Source: an uncultured Clostridia bacterium (GTDB taxonomy: Bacteria; Bacillota; Clostridia; UBA1381). From it: DNA of 18,147 nt. The notes beneath the pieces are model-generated. The model searched no databases, was not told the DNA's origin, and worked only from the letters and a program-made list of their open reading frames with translations. The DNA lies in assembly GCA_905236685.1 (NCBI GenBank), contig CAJOPD010000022.1, positions 1-18,147 on the forward strand, read 5' to 3'. Position numbers and translations under genes: made by a program. Numbering within the stretch: position 1 is the stretch's first letter; every line of letters begins with the position of its first letter. Positions 1 to 7,796 of this stretch are shown here, one piece after another.

Positions 1-833
1 ATCGCCTCATAGTTTGCGCCTTCGCTTAAAAGGAGCTTTGTATGCAAAAATCTGTCAAAATTTGAGGATAAAAGATAAAGAATACCAAACGCTGACGCCT
101 TGCTGTCTTTGAGCCGCAACAGGATTTCCACCGCCTTATCCCCGTCCCCCGCCGAAATGGCGTCCGAAATATCAAAAATGATAACCGAAAGAGGCTTGGA
201 AACAACCTTGTCAACATCGCTTTCGTAAATTTCATCACCGCAGTAGTTGAAAAGTTTATACAGTTCGTTTCGGATATTGTTAAGACCGGGGTCGCAAAGC
301 TCCAAAAGATGTTCGGCAACCGATTTTGATATTTTTTTGCCGTTTTTCTGTGCCTCGCGCACCACCCACGCAGTCAGCTCGTACGGCTTTAAGTAGAGAA
401 ACTCCACCGCAAGACCGTGCTTTGCCGCCGTCTTGTAGGCGCTGCTCCGTTTATCCACATCATATTCGTCAAAAACGACTATCACAAAATCGGGCAGATT
501 TTTCAGCTTATTTGTCCAAAAGGACACTGCGTCCGCAGGGAGTTCGGGTTTTGCCTTAAAAATCCCGCTGTCTTTTACCAAAACTATCTTTTTTTCCGAC
601 ATAACGGGGAAAGCGTCTAACGCACCGTCGATTTTATCCGCGTCAAAGTCCTTGCCGTCAAGAAAAACCCTGTTAAAATCCGAAAAATCATCGTTTGGCA
701 CAAGATTAAGCATATAATTTATGTAGGAATCCTTGACAAAAGTTTCCTCACCGAAAAAGAGGTAGAGATTACCTATCTTTTTCTCCTTTAACTGCTTTTT
801 TAAGAGCAGGAAATTATCTTCTTTTTGAGGCAT
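1..833 (-). CDS. holA: DNA polymerase III subunit delta (HolA), partial, C-terminus off the left edge
   Basis: The delta subunit is the part of the clamp loader that opens the sliding clamp during replication. Reading the minus strand from an ATG at 833 gives 277 open codons to the window edge; full-length HolA is usually about 330-345 residues, so roughly the last 60 are missing. The start MPQKEDNF is followed by an N-terminal segment reading NLYLFFGEE, the typical HolA opening strand and loop. The helical middle contains LCDPGLNNIRNELYKL and FDISDAISAGDGDKA, in line with the family pattern. A clear Shine-Dalgarno, GGGAGGA (minus strand, about 841-847), lies 7 bases upstream, inside the end of comEC. 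The first 20 bases overlap comEC, which suggests translational coupling. comEC followed by holA is the usual Firmicutes order. The identification rests on recalled family features, not on a search. Confidence 0.87.
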   Translation of the reverse strand, partial: MPQKEDNFLLLKKQLKEKKIGNLYLFFGEETFVKDSYINYMLNLVPNDDFSDFNRVFLDGKDFDADKIDGALDAFPVMSEKKIVLVKDSGIFKAKPELPADAVSFWTNKLKNLPDFVIVVFDEYDVDKRSSAYKTAAKHGLAVEFLYLKPYELTAWVVREAQKNGKKISKSVAEHLLELCDPGLNNIRNELYKLFNYCGDEIYESDVDKVVSKPLSVIIFDISDAISAGDGDKAVEILLRLKDSKASAFGILYLLSSNFDRFLHTKLLLSEGANYEA

Positions 834-3138
834 AATGCTTTCCTCCCAATAATGAATTGTATTTTATATTCCCCTTTTTATCGGTAGTACACCGTATGTC
901 GCCCAGATAATCGGTACGAAGTACGGCGGTGCCCATATTTTCAAGCTCCGCAGTAACCGACTTTGCGGGAAGTCCGTAGCGGTTGCGCTTTCCGACGCTT
1001 ATTACGGCAATCCGCGGGTTTACGGCGTGTAAAAATCCAAAATCGTTGGCGTCCTTTGAGCCGTGATGTCCCACCTTTAAAATATCAATATTTTGAGGCG
1101 CCGAAAGGTCCTCCTCTGCCTCAAAATCGCCTGTAAAAAGAGCGGAAAAGTCGCCGTAGGAGACTTTTATTACCAAAGAAGTGTCATTTTCATTGTCCTT
1201 ATCGATGAGAGCGTTGTTCGGTGCGATTACTGTCAAATCAAGCCCCGAACGGAACCGTATTTCATCGCCAAGCCCCAAATACTCTATTTTTATATGCCTG
1301 TCCCTTGCGATTTCTTCAAGCTTTAACCTGTACTTGTTTTTCGGCATACAGTCGGGAAGAATGAGGGTGTTTATCTTCAAATTTTCCGCGGCGGAAATGA
1401 TGCCTTCCGCGTGGTCCTTGTGATAATGGGAAAGAATGGCGGTGTCTATGCGGGTAAATCCGTGCGAAATGAGATAGGGAAGAAAAATGCTGTCCCCGAC
1501 ATTGTAGTTTTCCTCATAATCGCCTGAGCCGCCGCCGTCAATTATGACGGTTTCGCCGCGGCTTGTGTGCAAAACGGCGGCGTCGCCCTGACCGACATTT
1601 ATAAAGTAAAGACCGAGAGAATTTACAGAAAAATCAAGGGCAATACATATAAAAATCCCCGCCGCCGCAGACAAGATAAGCTTTGTCTGGTAGGTGTTGA
1701 ACTTTGATTTAAGCGCCCTGATAAACGCCCACCACAAAAGGAGATAAAATATTATCTTTATAACCGAGGGCCGCGGCAGCATTACATAATATAAGGGCAG
1801 CCGCGACACCCAAACGGGAATAATCCTCAAAATCATTATTACCGTGCGGTAAAGGGGCATCAAAAGTGCGGTAAGACCGCTTTTTGCTATGAACATAAAG
1901 GGCGCAAGAAATATAATAATTGCGGCAAAGGGCAGCACCAGCGGTATCAAAAATACCGAGTAGAGTGAAACGCCGTTAAAATAGTACGCCGCAAAGGGCA
2001 TTGTGCCCAAGGACAAAACTGTCCAGAGCGCAAGCGGTGAGGCAAGCCTGCTTTTCCACAAGATACGGCGCTTTGACAAAAATCGGTATACGGGCTTAAA
2101 CGAAACGCATAAAAGCGCTGTGGCAATTACCGACATCATAAACCCGCCGTCAAAGCACAGCAGAGGATTTATGAGAGTGAGCAAAAATGCCGTAAAAGCG
2201 ACTATGCTGAGCTTGTCGGAATATCCCTTTGTTTTGTTCATAACCAATGTCAAGCAGATTATAATAACTGCCTTTAATGCGACTGAGGAGCTGTTTACAA
2301 ACAAAATATAAATAACGAGAAGTATTACAAACAGTATGTTTCGGCGCTTTTTATTCGCAAAAATAAAGGAACAAACAACAAGCATAACCGAAATATGTGA
2401 AAAGGGCGAATAAAGTATGCGAAAAATCCCCGTCCGCGTCAAAAGAGTGCGGTAAGGCTTGTCAAAATGGCTTTTATCCCCAAAGAGTACGGCGCTTGAA
2501 AAGGCGAAATCATCGGGGCTTAACACGCCTTCCATATTTTTGTAAATACGGTATTTTACCCTTTCTGCCCAAAATGACGGGGAAATTGATTTTGCTGTTC
2601 CGTCCCTTGATATTTCCAAGGCGGTCAGCCGTGAAAGAATACCTCGGCTTTGATAGTACAATTTGTAATTAAACTCAAACTCGTTTTCGGCTCCTTTAAA
2701 ATCGGTCAAAAATCCCCAAGCCGTTATAGTATCGCCGCAGCGGAATTCTTCCTTTGTATTGAGAAGAATTTTTGCGTTCGTGCCATAGGTGTCGCCGAGA
2801 TATGAGATTGAATTGAGGCTGACCTCATACCGATATTTATAAGCTGACGGCGACATCTTGGGAAGCGAGCAAATAACGCCGTGCACCTCCACATATTTTT
2901 CGGGAAAGCTTTCAAAAAGTGTGTTGTCCAAGGCGATATTGTATCTTGCGCTTCCGAAAATCAGCATAACCGCCGCAAGAGCAATCATTGAAATACGGAC
3001 TTTTAGAAAAAGCTTTACAATAATTGCTGCCAAAAGTAAGGAAAGAACAAAAAGCACAAAATAAGGGAAGTTGATAAGGGGTGAGAGCAGTATCCCGAAT
3101 ATGTAAGAGGCGGCACATACAAAGATGACGGAAAACAT
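814..3138 (-). CDS. comEC: ComEC/Rec2-family DNA-uptake channel with C-terminal metallo-beta-lactamase domain
   Basis: ComEC forms the inner-membrane channel that takes single-stranded DNA into competent cells; the MBL domain is thought to degrade the other strand. The 774 residues (counted from the ATG at 3138) show two N-terminal membrane segments, a soluble OB-like DUF4131 region (about 80-175), a Competence domain with many hydrophobic helices (about 205-505), and an MBL domain (about 508-774). The MBL metal ligands look intact: D534, HYHKDH (H571, H573, D575, H576), TGD (D671) and GHHGS (H691/H692). The start is uncertain. A TTG two codons upstream (3144) is equally open, and neither has a good ribosome binding site; a small ORF ends 6 bases before that TTG, so coupling is likely. 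The normally conserved SGLH-type motif of the Competence domain is altered to SPFSH. No comEA is adjacent, so active DNA uptake is not shown. Confidence 0.9.
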   Translation of the reverse strand: MFSVIFVCAASYIFGILLSPLINFPYFVLFVLSLLLAAIIVKLFLKVRISMIALAAVMLIFGSARYNIALDNTLFESFPEKYVEVHGVICSLPKMSPSAYKYRYEVSLNSISYLGDTYGTNAKILLNTKEEFRCGDTITAWGFLTDFKGAENEFEFNYKLYYQSRGILSRLTALEISRDGTAKSISPSFWAERVKYRIYKNMEGVLSPDDFAFSSAVLFGDKSHFDKPYRTLLTRTGIFRILYSPFSHISVMLVVCSFIFANKKRRNILFVILLVIYILFVNSSSVALKAVIIICLTLVMNKTKGYSDKLSIVAFTAFLLTLINPLLCFDGGFMMSVIATALLCVSFKPVYRFLSKRRILWKSRLASPLALWTVLSLGTMPFAAYYFNGVSLYSVFLIPLVLPFAAIIIFLAPFMFIAKSGLTALLMPLYRTVIMILRIIPVWVSRLPLYYVMLPRPSVIKIIFYLLLWWAFIRALKSKFNTYQTKLILSAAAGIFICIALDFSVNSLGLYFINVGQGDAAVLHTSRGETVIIDGGGSGDYEENYNVGDSIFLPYLISHGFTRIDTAILSHYHKDHAEGIISAAENLKINTLILPDCMPKNKYRLKLEEIARDRHIKIEYLGLGDEIRFRSGLDLTVIAPNNALIDKDNENDTSLVIKVSYGDFSALFTGDFEAEEDLSAPQNIDILKVGHHGSKDANDFGFLHAVNPRIAVISVGKRNRYGLPAKSVTAELENMGTAVLRTDYLGDIRCTTDKKGNIKYNSLLGGKHYASKRR

Positions 3139-3150
3139 CGACAATTACCG

Positions 3151-3240
3151 TTACAGCTGCAAAACCGAACGGTTTTTACGCTTTTTTACCGCCATTTTCG
3201 GTACAATAGGCAAAAAGCTCGCCCGAAAAAAATCTGCCAT
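3151..3240 (-). CDS. candidate 29-residue small ORF upstream of comEC
   Basis: I do not recognise this peptide. Reading minus from an ATG at 3240 gives 29 codons and a TAA, beginning MADFFRASFLPIVPK and ending KKRKNRSVLQL. The first half is hydrophobic and the second half strongly basic. The support is positional: a purine-rich AGGGGG ribosome binding site (3249-3254) sits 8 bases before the ATG, a sigma-A-like promoter lies just upstream (3267-3295), and the stop falls 6 bases before the comEC TTG, which has no ribosome binding site of its own. It could be a leader peptide coupling translation into comEC, a true small protein, or chance. A second ATG at 3244 in another frame opens a 22-codon ORF to 3176, but with a less favourable 4-base spacing. 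Confidence 0.35.
   Translation of the reverse strand: MADFFRASFLPIVPKMAVKKRKNRSVLQL
3161..3176. repeat. perfect dyad AAAACCGAACGGTTTT in the comEC leader
   Basis: The 16-base dyad has 7-bp arms around a 2-base centre; as RNA it would form a 6-bp stem with a 4-base loop. It lies inside the end of the small ORF, just upstream of the comEC start. It could be an RNA hairpin affecting comEC translation or a protein-binding site. On the plus strand it is followed by a T-rich run, but no plus-strand gene precedes it. Confidence 0.5.
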
Positions 3241-3266
3241 ACATATTACCCCCTAAAACCATATTC

Positions 3267-3295
3267 ATTTTATCATAAAAGGCAAACTTTTACAA
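3267..3295 (-). promoter_or_regulatory. sigma-A-type promoter for the small ORF-comEC-holA unit
   Basis: On the minus strand TTGTAA (3295-3290) is followed by a 17-base spacer and TAAAAT (3272-3267). The -35 matches 4 of 6 and the -10 matches 5 of 6 consensus positions. The predicted start near 3260 leaves a short leader before the AGGGGG ribosome binding site. Inferred from sequence only. Confidence 0.55.
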
Positions 3296-3304
3296 CAGCA
3301 AATG

Positions 3305-3333
3305 TTGACATTCAAAAAAAACTTTTATATAAT
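3305..3333 (+). promoter_or_regulatory. consensus sigma-A promoter for the alaS operon
   Basis: TTGACA (3305-3310), a 17-base spacer and TATAAT (3328-3333) match the vegetative consensus at all twelve positions. The predicted start is near 3340, giving a leader of about 45 bases, too short for a T-box. This should be a strong constitutive promoter and is the only obvious one upstream of the six-gene run. Confidence 0.88.
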
Positions 3334-3385
3334 ATTAAGATAAAATGGCGTAGAATGATTTTAATCGAGGAAGGTTGAAAATAAA

Positions 3386-6019
3386 ATGCAGAATTACGGA
3401 GTAAACGAAATAAGAGAAAAGTTTTTGAGCTTTTTTGAGTCAAAGGGGTGTTTAAGGCTGGGCAGTTTTTCGCTTGTGCCGAAAAATGACGCAAGTCTTT
3501 TGTTAATAAATTCGGGTATGGCGCCTATGAAAAAGTGGTTCACGGGCGCGGAGGTGCCGCCTAAAAAGCGTGTAACCACCTGCCAGAAGTGTATAAGAAC
3601 GCCCGATATAGAATGTGTGGGAAAAACAGCACGGCACGGCACTTTTTTTGAGATGCTCGGCAATTTTTCCTTCGGCGATTATTTCAAGCACGAGGCGATA
3701 AGCTGGGGCTGGGAGTTTTTGACCGAGGTTATGGGAATTCCTGCCGAAAAGCTGTGGATAACCGTCTATGAAGAGGACGATGAGGCAAGGGATATATGGA
3801 TAAATGAAGTGGGCGTTGCTCCCGAGCGTGTTGTGAAAATGGGCAAAAAGGACAATTTTTGGGAACACGGAACAGGTCCCTGCGGTCCCTGCTCGGAAAT
3901 TCATGTTGACAGGGGCGAGGAATACAGCTGCGGTCCCGACTGCAAATTAGGCTGTGACTGCGACCGGTTTATGGAGGTCTGGAACCTTGTATTCACGCAG
4001 TTTGACAAGGACGAGGACGGAAACTATAACCGCCTTTCGCACCCGAATATAGATACGGGAATGGGATTGGAGCGTTTGGCGGCAATTATGCAGGGTGTTG
4101 ACAATTTGTTTGAGGTCGATACCGTAAGAAATATTATGAACCATATTTCAAAAATCGCGGGCGTTACCTACAAAAACAACGAAAAAACCGACATATCGTT
4201 AAGAGTAATAACCGACCATATCAGGAGTACCGTTATGATGGTTTCGGACGGTGTTATTCCTTCAAATGAAGGAAGGGGCTATGTTTTAAGAAGGCTCCTG
4301 CGGCGTGCGGCACGCCACGGCAAGCTTTTGGGCATTTCGGGCGAGTTCTTGTATGAAGTGGCTGACACCGTTATCGACGAATCAAAGCAGGGCTATCCCG
4401 AGCTTGCGGAAAAACGGGAATATATCAAAAAAATAATACGCATTGAAGAGGACAGATTTGCAAAAACGATTGACAACGGAATTGCGATTTTAAATGACTA
4501 TATTTCAGAAATCAAAAAGAGCGGAAACGCTGTTTTGTCAGGTGACAAGGCATTTAAGCTGAACGACACCTACGGTTTCCCGATAGATTTGACGGTGGAA
4601 ATATGTGCGGAGGCGGGAGTTTCCGTTGATTTGGAGGGCTATCAAAAGGAACTTTCGGTAGCCAAGGAAACAGCGAGAAATGCGCGGAAGGACGGGTCAA
4701 GCTGGGAGGATAATGAGAGCTTTGTCTTTGAAAATGCGGGCGTGACCGAGTTTTTTGGTTATAACAGCTTAAAGCTTGATGCGCAAATCGTAGGTATCGC
4801 CGCAGAAGGCGAGGTCTGCGCGGAAATCCGCGAGGGCGAAACGGGGATAATAGTAACTGACAAAACGCCGTTTTATGCGGAAATGGGCGGTCAGGCAGGC
4901 GACATAGGCTTTATTGAAAAGGCGGGCGCAAAGGCAAGAGTTACCGACACCAAAAAGAACGGAAACGGTATCTATATGCATATTGTCGAAGTGGAAAGCG
5001 GAAGCTTTTCGTCGGGCGATGCCGTAACTCTTTGCGTGTGCGAGGAAAACAGAATGGCAGTTTGCCGCAATCACAGCGCAACGCACCTTTTGCATAAGGC
5101 GTTAAAAGAGGTTTTGGGCGGTCATGTTGCACAGGCAGGCTCGGAGGTAAATTCAAAGCACCTGCGTTTTGACTTCTCGCATTTTGAGGCAATGACCAAA
5201 GAGGAACTGGAAGAAACAGAGCGGAAGGTCAATGCCGCCGTTTTAAAAGCTATGCCGATAACGGTGCAGGAGCTGCCCATAGACGAGGCGAAAAAGCTGG
5301 GCGCAGAGGCGCAGTTCGGCGAAAAATACGGCGATGTCGTGCGCGTTGTTTCAATGGGTGATTATTCGGTTGAATTCTGCGGCGGAACTCACCTTGAAAA
5401 TACGGCAAATGTGGGACTTTTCAAGCTGATTTCAGAAGGCGGAGTTGCGGCAGGAACGAGAAGAATTGAGGCTGTGACGGGCACAGGCGTTATGGAATAC
5501 ATCAAAAACAAGGACGCGCTTATCGAAAAAACAGCGTTGGCGCTGAAAGCAAACAATCCTTTGGAAATTGACAAAAAGGCGGAACAGCTTGCAGGAGAGG
5601 CAAAGGAATTAAGACGGCAGATTGAGGCTATGAACGCAAAGCTGGCGCAAGGCAAGCTCAGCGAAGTTTTGGAAAACAAGGTTGATATAAAGGGAGTATC
5701 GGTGATTTGCGCAAGAGTTGACGGACTTTCGGCAAACGATTTAAGAACGCTCGGCGACGACATAAAGGCAAAAACGGAGGGAGCGGCAGTTGTTCTTGCA
5801 TCAGATATCGACGGGAAAATAACCTTTTTGGCAACAGCGACAAAAGCGGCGGTTTCGGCAGGTATTCATTCGGGAATGATAATAAAGGAAATAACAAAAA
5901 TAGCAGGAGGCTCGGGCGGCGGAAAGCCCGATATGGCACAGGGCGGCGGCAAGGACGCGTCAAAAATAGATGAGGCGCTCGGCGCGGCTTTGGATATTGC
6001 GGCTGCGCAGATAGGATAA
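3386..6019 (+). CDS. alaS: alanyl-tRNA synthetase
   Basis: AlaRS charges tRNA-Ala with alanine in the cytoplasm and hydrolyses mischarged Ser- and Gly-tRNA. The 877 residues match the full family length. The class II catalytic core is at the N-terminus (about 1-240), with INSGMAPMKKWF near 41-52 and the HGTGPCGPCSE loop near 161-171. A tRNA-binding middle region follows. The editing domain carries the metal-binding set H563/H567 (NHSATH) and C665/H669 (CGGTH). The DHHA1 / glycine-rich C-terminus (about 770-877) contains GGSGGGKPDMAQGGG. The ATG at 3386 is preceded by GAGGAAGG (3367-3374), about 11 bases away. The TAA is separated by one base from the truB ATG, so it heads an operon. All key residues are present and nothing suggests a pseudogene. 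Confidence 0.98.
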   Translation: MQNYGVNEIREKFLSFFESKGCLRLGSFSLVPKNDASLLLINSGMAPMKKWFTGAEVPPKKRVTTCQKCIRTPDIECVGKTARHGTFFEMLGNFSFGDYFKHEAISWGWEFLTEVMGIPAEKLWITVYEEDDEARDIWINEVGVAPERVVKMGKKDNFWEHGTGPCGPCSEIHVDRGEEYSCGPDCKLGCDCDRFMEVWNLVFTQFDKDEDGNYNRLSHPNIDTGMGLERLAAIMQGVDNLFEVDTVRNIMNHISKIAGVTYKNNEKTDISLRVITDHIRSTVMMVSDGVIPSNEGRGYVLRRLLRRAARHGKLLGISGEFLYEVADTVIDESKQGYPELAEKREYIKKIIRIEEDRFAKTIDNGIAILNDYISEIKKSGNAVLSGDKAFKLNDTYGFPIDLTVEICAEAGVSVDLEGYQKELSVAKETARNARKDGSSWEDNESFVFENAGVTEFFGYNSLKLDAQIVGIAAEGEVCAEIREGETGIIVTDKTPFYAEMGGQAGDIGFIEKAGAKARVTDTKKNGNGIYMHIVEVESGSFSSGDAVTLCVCEENRMAVCRNHSATHLLHKALKEVLGGHVAQAGSEVNSKHLRFDFSHFEAMTKEELEETERKVNAAVLKAMPITVQELPIDEAKKLGAEAQFGEKYGDVVRVVSMGDYSVEFCGGTHLENTANVGLFKLISEGGVAAGTRRIEAVTGTGVMEYIKNKDALIEKTALALKANNPLEIDKKAEQLAGEAKELRRQIEAMNAKLAQGKLSEVLENKVDIKGVSVICARVDGLSANDLRTLGDDIKAKTEGAAVVLASDIDGKITFLATATKAAVSAGIHSGMIIKEITKIAGGSGGGKPDMAQGGGKDASKIDEALGAALDIAAAQIG

Positions 6020-6020
6020 A

Positions 6021-6905
6021 ATGAACGGGATTATTGTAGTCAATAAGCCGCCTTCCAAAACCTCGCACGATATGGTGAATTTTGTGCGGAGGCTTTTCGG
6101 CATAAAAAAGGTGGGACATACGGGAACGCTTGACCCCGACGCAACAGGCGTTCTTCCCATATGCATAGGCAAGGCGACCAAGGCGGCGGATATGCTGACC
6201 GACTCGGACAAGGAGTATAAAACACAGCTTGTTTTGGGAAAGACTACCGATACGCAGGACGCATCGGGGAAAGTTCTTGCCGAGCAGCCCGTTAATGTTA
6301 CAAAGGAAGAAATTTTGGCGGCAGTATCACATTTTACAGGCGAAATCACACAAATTCCGCCTATGTTTTCTGCCATAAAAAAGGACGGAAAAAAGCTTTA
6401 CGAGCTTGCAAGACAGGGGATAAGCGTTGAGCGGCAGCCGCGGAAAATAACGGTTTACGGCATAGAAGTTACCGAAATTGATCTTGAAAATCACACGGTG
6501 ACGCTTTTGGTAAGCTGTTCAAAGGGAACATATATCCGCACGCTTTGCGAGGATATAGGAAAACGGCTCGGTTGCGGAGCGTATATGAACACGCTTGTGC
6601 GCACAAAAAGTGCGGGCTTTACCTTGGAACAAAGCTTTTCGGCAGATGAGCTGACAAAATTAAAGGAAGAAAACGGGCTTGAAAAGGCGGTTTTGCCGCT
6701 TGACAGCATTTTTTCGGCGTACGATAAAATCAAGCTGTCCGCAGTTCTTGCAAAAAAGGCTAAAAACGGCGTAAGGATAAGGCACGACAAAGCGGAAAAC
6801 GGCAAAATATACCGAATTTATGATGAAAACGGAGCGTTTTTGTGCTTGTCGGAAGGCAAAAACGGCGAATTAGTCCTGAAAAAAGCTTTTTGGGAAGGAC
6901 AATAA
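6021..6905 (+). CDS. truB: tRNA pseudouridine(55) synthase
   Basis: TruB converts U55 of the T-loop to pseudouridine in elongator tRNAs. The 294 residues begin MNGIIVVNKPPSKTSHD, the standard family start. The catalytic aspartate is D38 in GHTGTLDPDATGVLP. Other family motifs are KEYK around 64-67, IPPMFSAIKKDGKKLY near 112-127 and CSKGTYIRTLCEDIG near 166-180. A shorter C-terminal RNA-binding region (about 230-294) follows. It starts one base after the alaS stop, with its ribosome binding site (GGAT) inside the alaS tail, so it is clearly co-transcribed and probably translationally coupled. In many Firmicutes truB-ribF follows rbfA/infB; here that pair instead follows alaS. Confidence 0.97.
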   Translation: MNGIIVVNKPPSKTSHDMVNFVRRLFGIKKVGHTGTLDPDATGVLPICIGKATKAADMLTDSDKEYKTQLVLGKTTDTQDASGKVLAEQPVNVTKEEILAAVSHFTGEITQIPPMFSAIKKDGKKLYELARQGISVERQPRKITVYGIEVTEIDLENHTVTLLVSCSKGTYIRTLCEDIGKRLGCGAYMNTLVRTKSAGFTLEQSFSADELTKLKEENGLEKAVLPLDSIFSAYDKIKLSAVLAKKAKNGVRIRHDKAENGKIYRIYDENGAFLCLSEGKNGELVLKKAFWEGQ

Positions 6906-6941
6906 CATAAAATAATTGTACCTCAAAAGAGGGGTTTTAAA

Positions 6942-7796
6942 ATGGAATTATATAATTTTTACGGCACAGCCGAGGGTACGGCAATCTGTCTGGGCGATTT
7001 TGACGGAGCGCATTTAGGGCACAGGCAGGTGTTTTTTGAGGCGGCAAAGACGGGCGACTGGGGAGCGCTGCTTTTTACGCATAACTCAAAGGGTGAAAAG
7101 GAAATCCTGACCCTTTCGGAAAAGCTTCAAATTTTAAAAAATTTGGGTGCGCGATATGCCATAGCGGCAGATTTTAAAAAGGAATTAAAGGAAAAATCGC
7201 CCGAGGAATTTGTTGAACTGTTAAAATCGTTAAAGGTGAAAACGGTTGCGGCGGGATACGATTACCGTTTCGGTAAGGGCGCGGCAGGCAATGCGGAATT
7301 ACTTAAAAAGCTTTGCGAAAAAAACGGAATGAATGTGGTGACGGTTGCGGCAAAGGAGATTGACGGCGAGCCTGTAAAAAGCACAAAAATACGGAGGCTG
7401 ATTAAGGACGGCAATATTAAAGAGGCAAATATCCTTTTGGGAAGTCCGTATATAGTTTCGGGCAAGGTCTGTAAAGGGCTCGGAAACGGCAGGCTTTTAG
7501 GATTTCCGACAGCGAATTTGGAATTTTCGGAGGATAAGCTTTTGCCTAAGGACAGCGTATATAAGGGCAGAGTGAAAAAGAACGCTGCGGTTATAAATGT
7601 AGGCAAAAACCCGACTTTTTCGGCAAGCAAAAGAACCGTTGAGGTACATATTATCGGCGAGGAAAGGGATTTGTACGGAAAAACGGTCACGGTGGAGTTT
7701 TTGGACAGAATACGGGACGAAATAAAGTTTGATGATAAAAACGAACTTATTTCACAGATAAAAAGAGATATTGAAACCGCCAAGGAGGAAGAATAA
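6942..7796 (+). CDS. ribF: bifunctional riboflavin kinase / FAD synthetase
   Basis: RibF phosphorylates riboflavin to FMN and adenylates FMN to FAD. The N-terminal nucleotidyltransferase domain (about 1-155) has GDFDGAHLGH (18-27) with the HxGH signature, AGYDYRFGKGAAGN (104-117) and the KSTKIRRLI motif (146-154). The C-terminal riboflavin kinase domain (about 165-280) has GFPTANLE (187-194), VGKNPTF (220-226) and VEVHI with the likely catalytic E234. At 284 residues it is somewhat shorter than the usual roughly 305-315; the shortening lies around residues 45-55, where the common FDPHP motif reads FTHNS. A GAGGGG ribosome binding site precedes the ATG; the bases CCTC just upstream could pair with it across an AAAA loop. 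The preceding gap is 36 bp with no terminator, so it continues the alaS-truB operon. Confidence 0.95.
   Translation: MELYNFYGTAEGTAICLGDFDGAHLGHRQVFFEAAKTGDWGALLFTHNSKGEKEILTLSEKLQILKNLGARYAIAADFKKELKEKSPEEFVELLKSLKVKTVAAGYDYRFGKGAAGNAELLKKLCEKNGMNVVTVAAKEIDGEPVKSTKIRRLIKDGNIKEANILLGSPYIVSGKVCKGLGNGRLLGFPTANLEFSEDKLLPKDSVYKGRVKKNAAVINVGKNPTFSASKRTVEVHIIGEERDLYGKTVTVEFLDRIRDEIKFDDKNELISQIKRDIETAKEEE

Noticed and set aside
3161..3180. Dyad plus T-rich run as a plus-strand terminator
   Set aside because: No plus-strand gene lies upstream within the window, and the run is interrupted; a leader element of comEC or chance is more likely.
3176..3244. A 22-codon minus-strand ORF starting at the ATG at 3244
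   Set aside because: It shares the ribosome binding site with the 29-codon ORF but at a poorer 4-base spacing, and it does not end near the comEC start.
3340..3385. A T-box or other riboswitch upstream of alaS
   Set aside because: The predicted leader is only about 45 bases and no T-box core or terminator/antiterminator pair is visible.
6920..6935. CCTC-AAAA-GAGG mini-hairpin before ribF as a regulatory switch
   Set aside because: A 4-bp stem is too weak to claim; it is mentioned only in the ribF entry.
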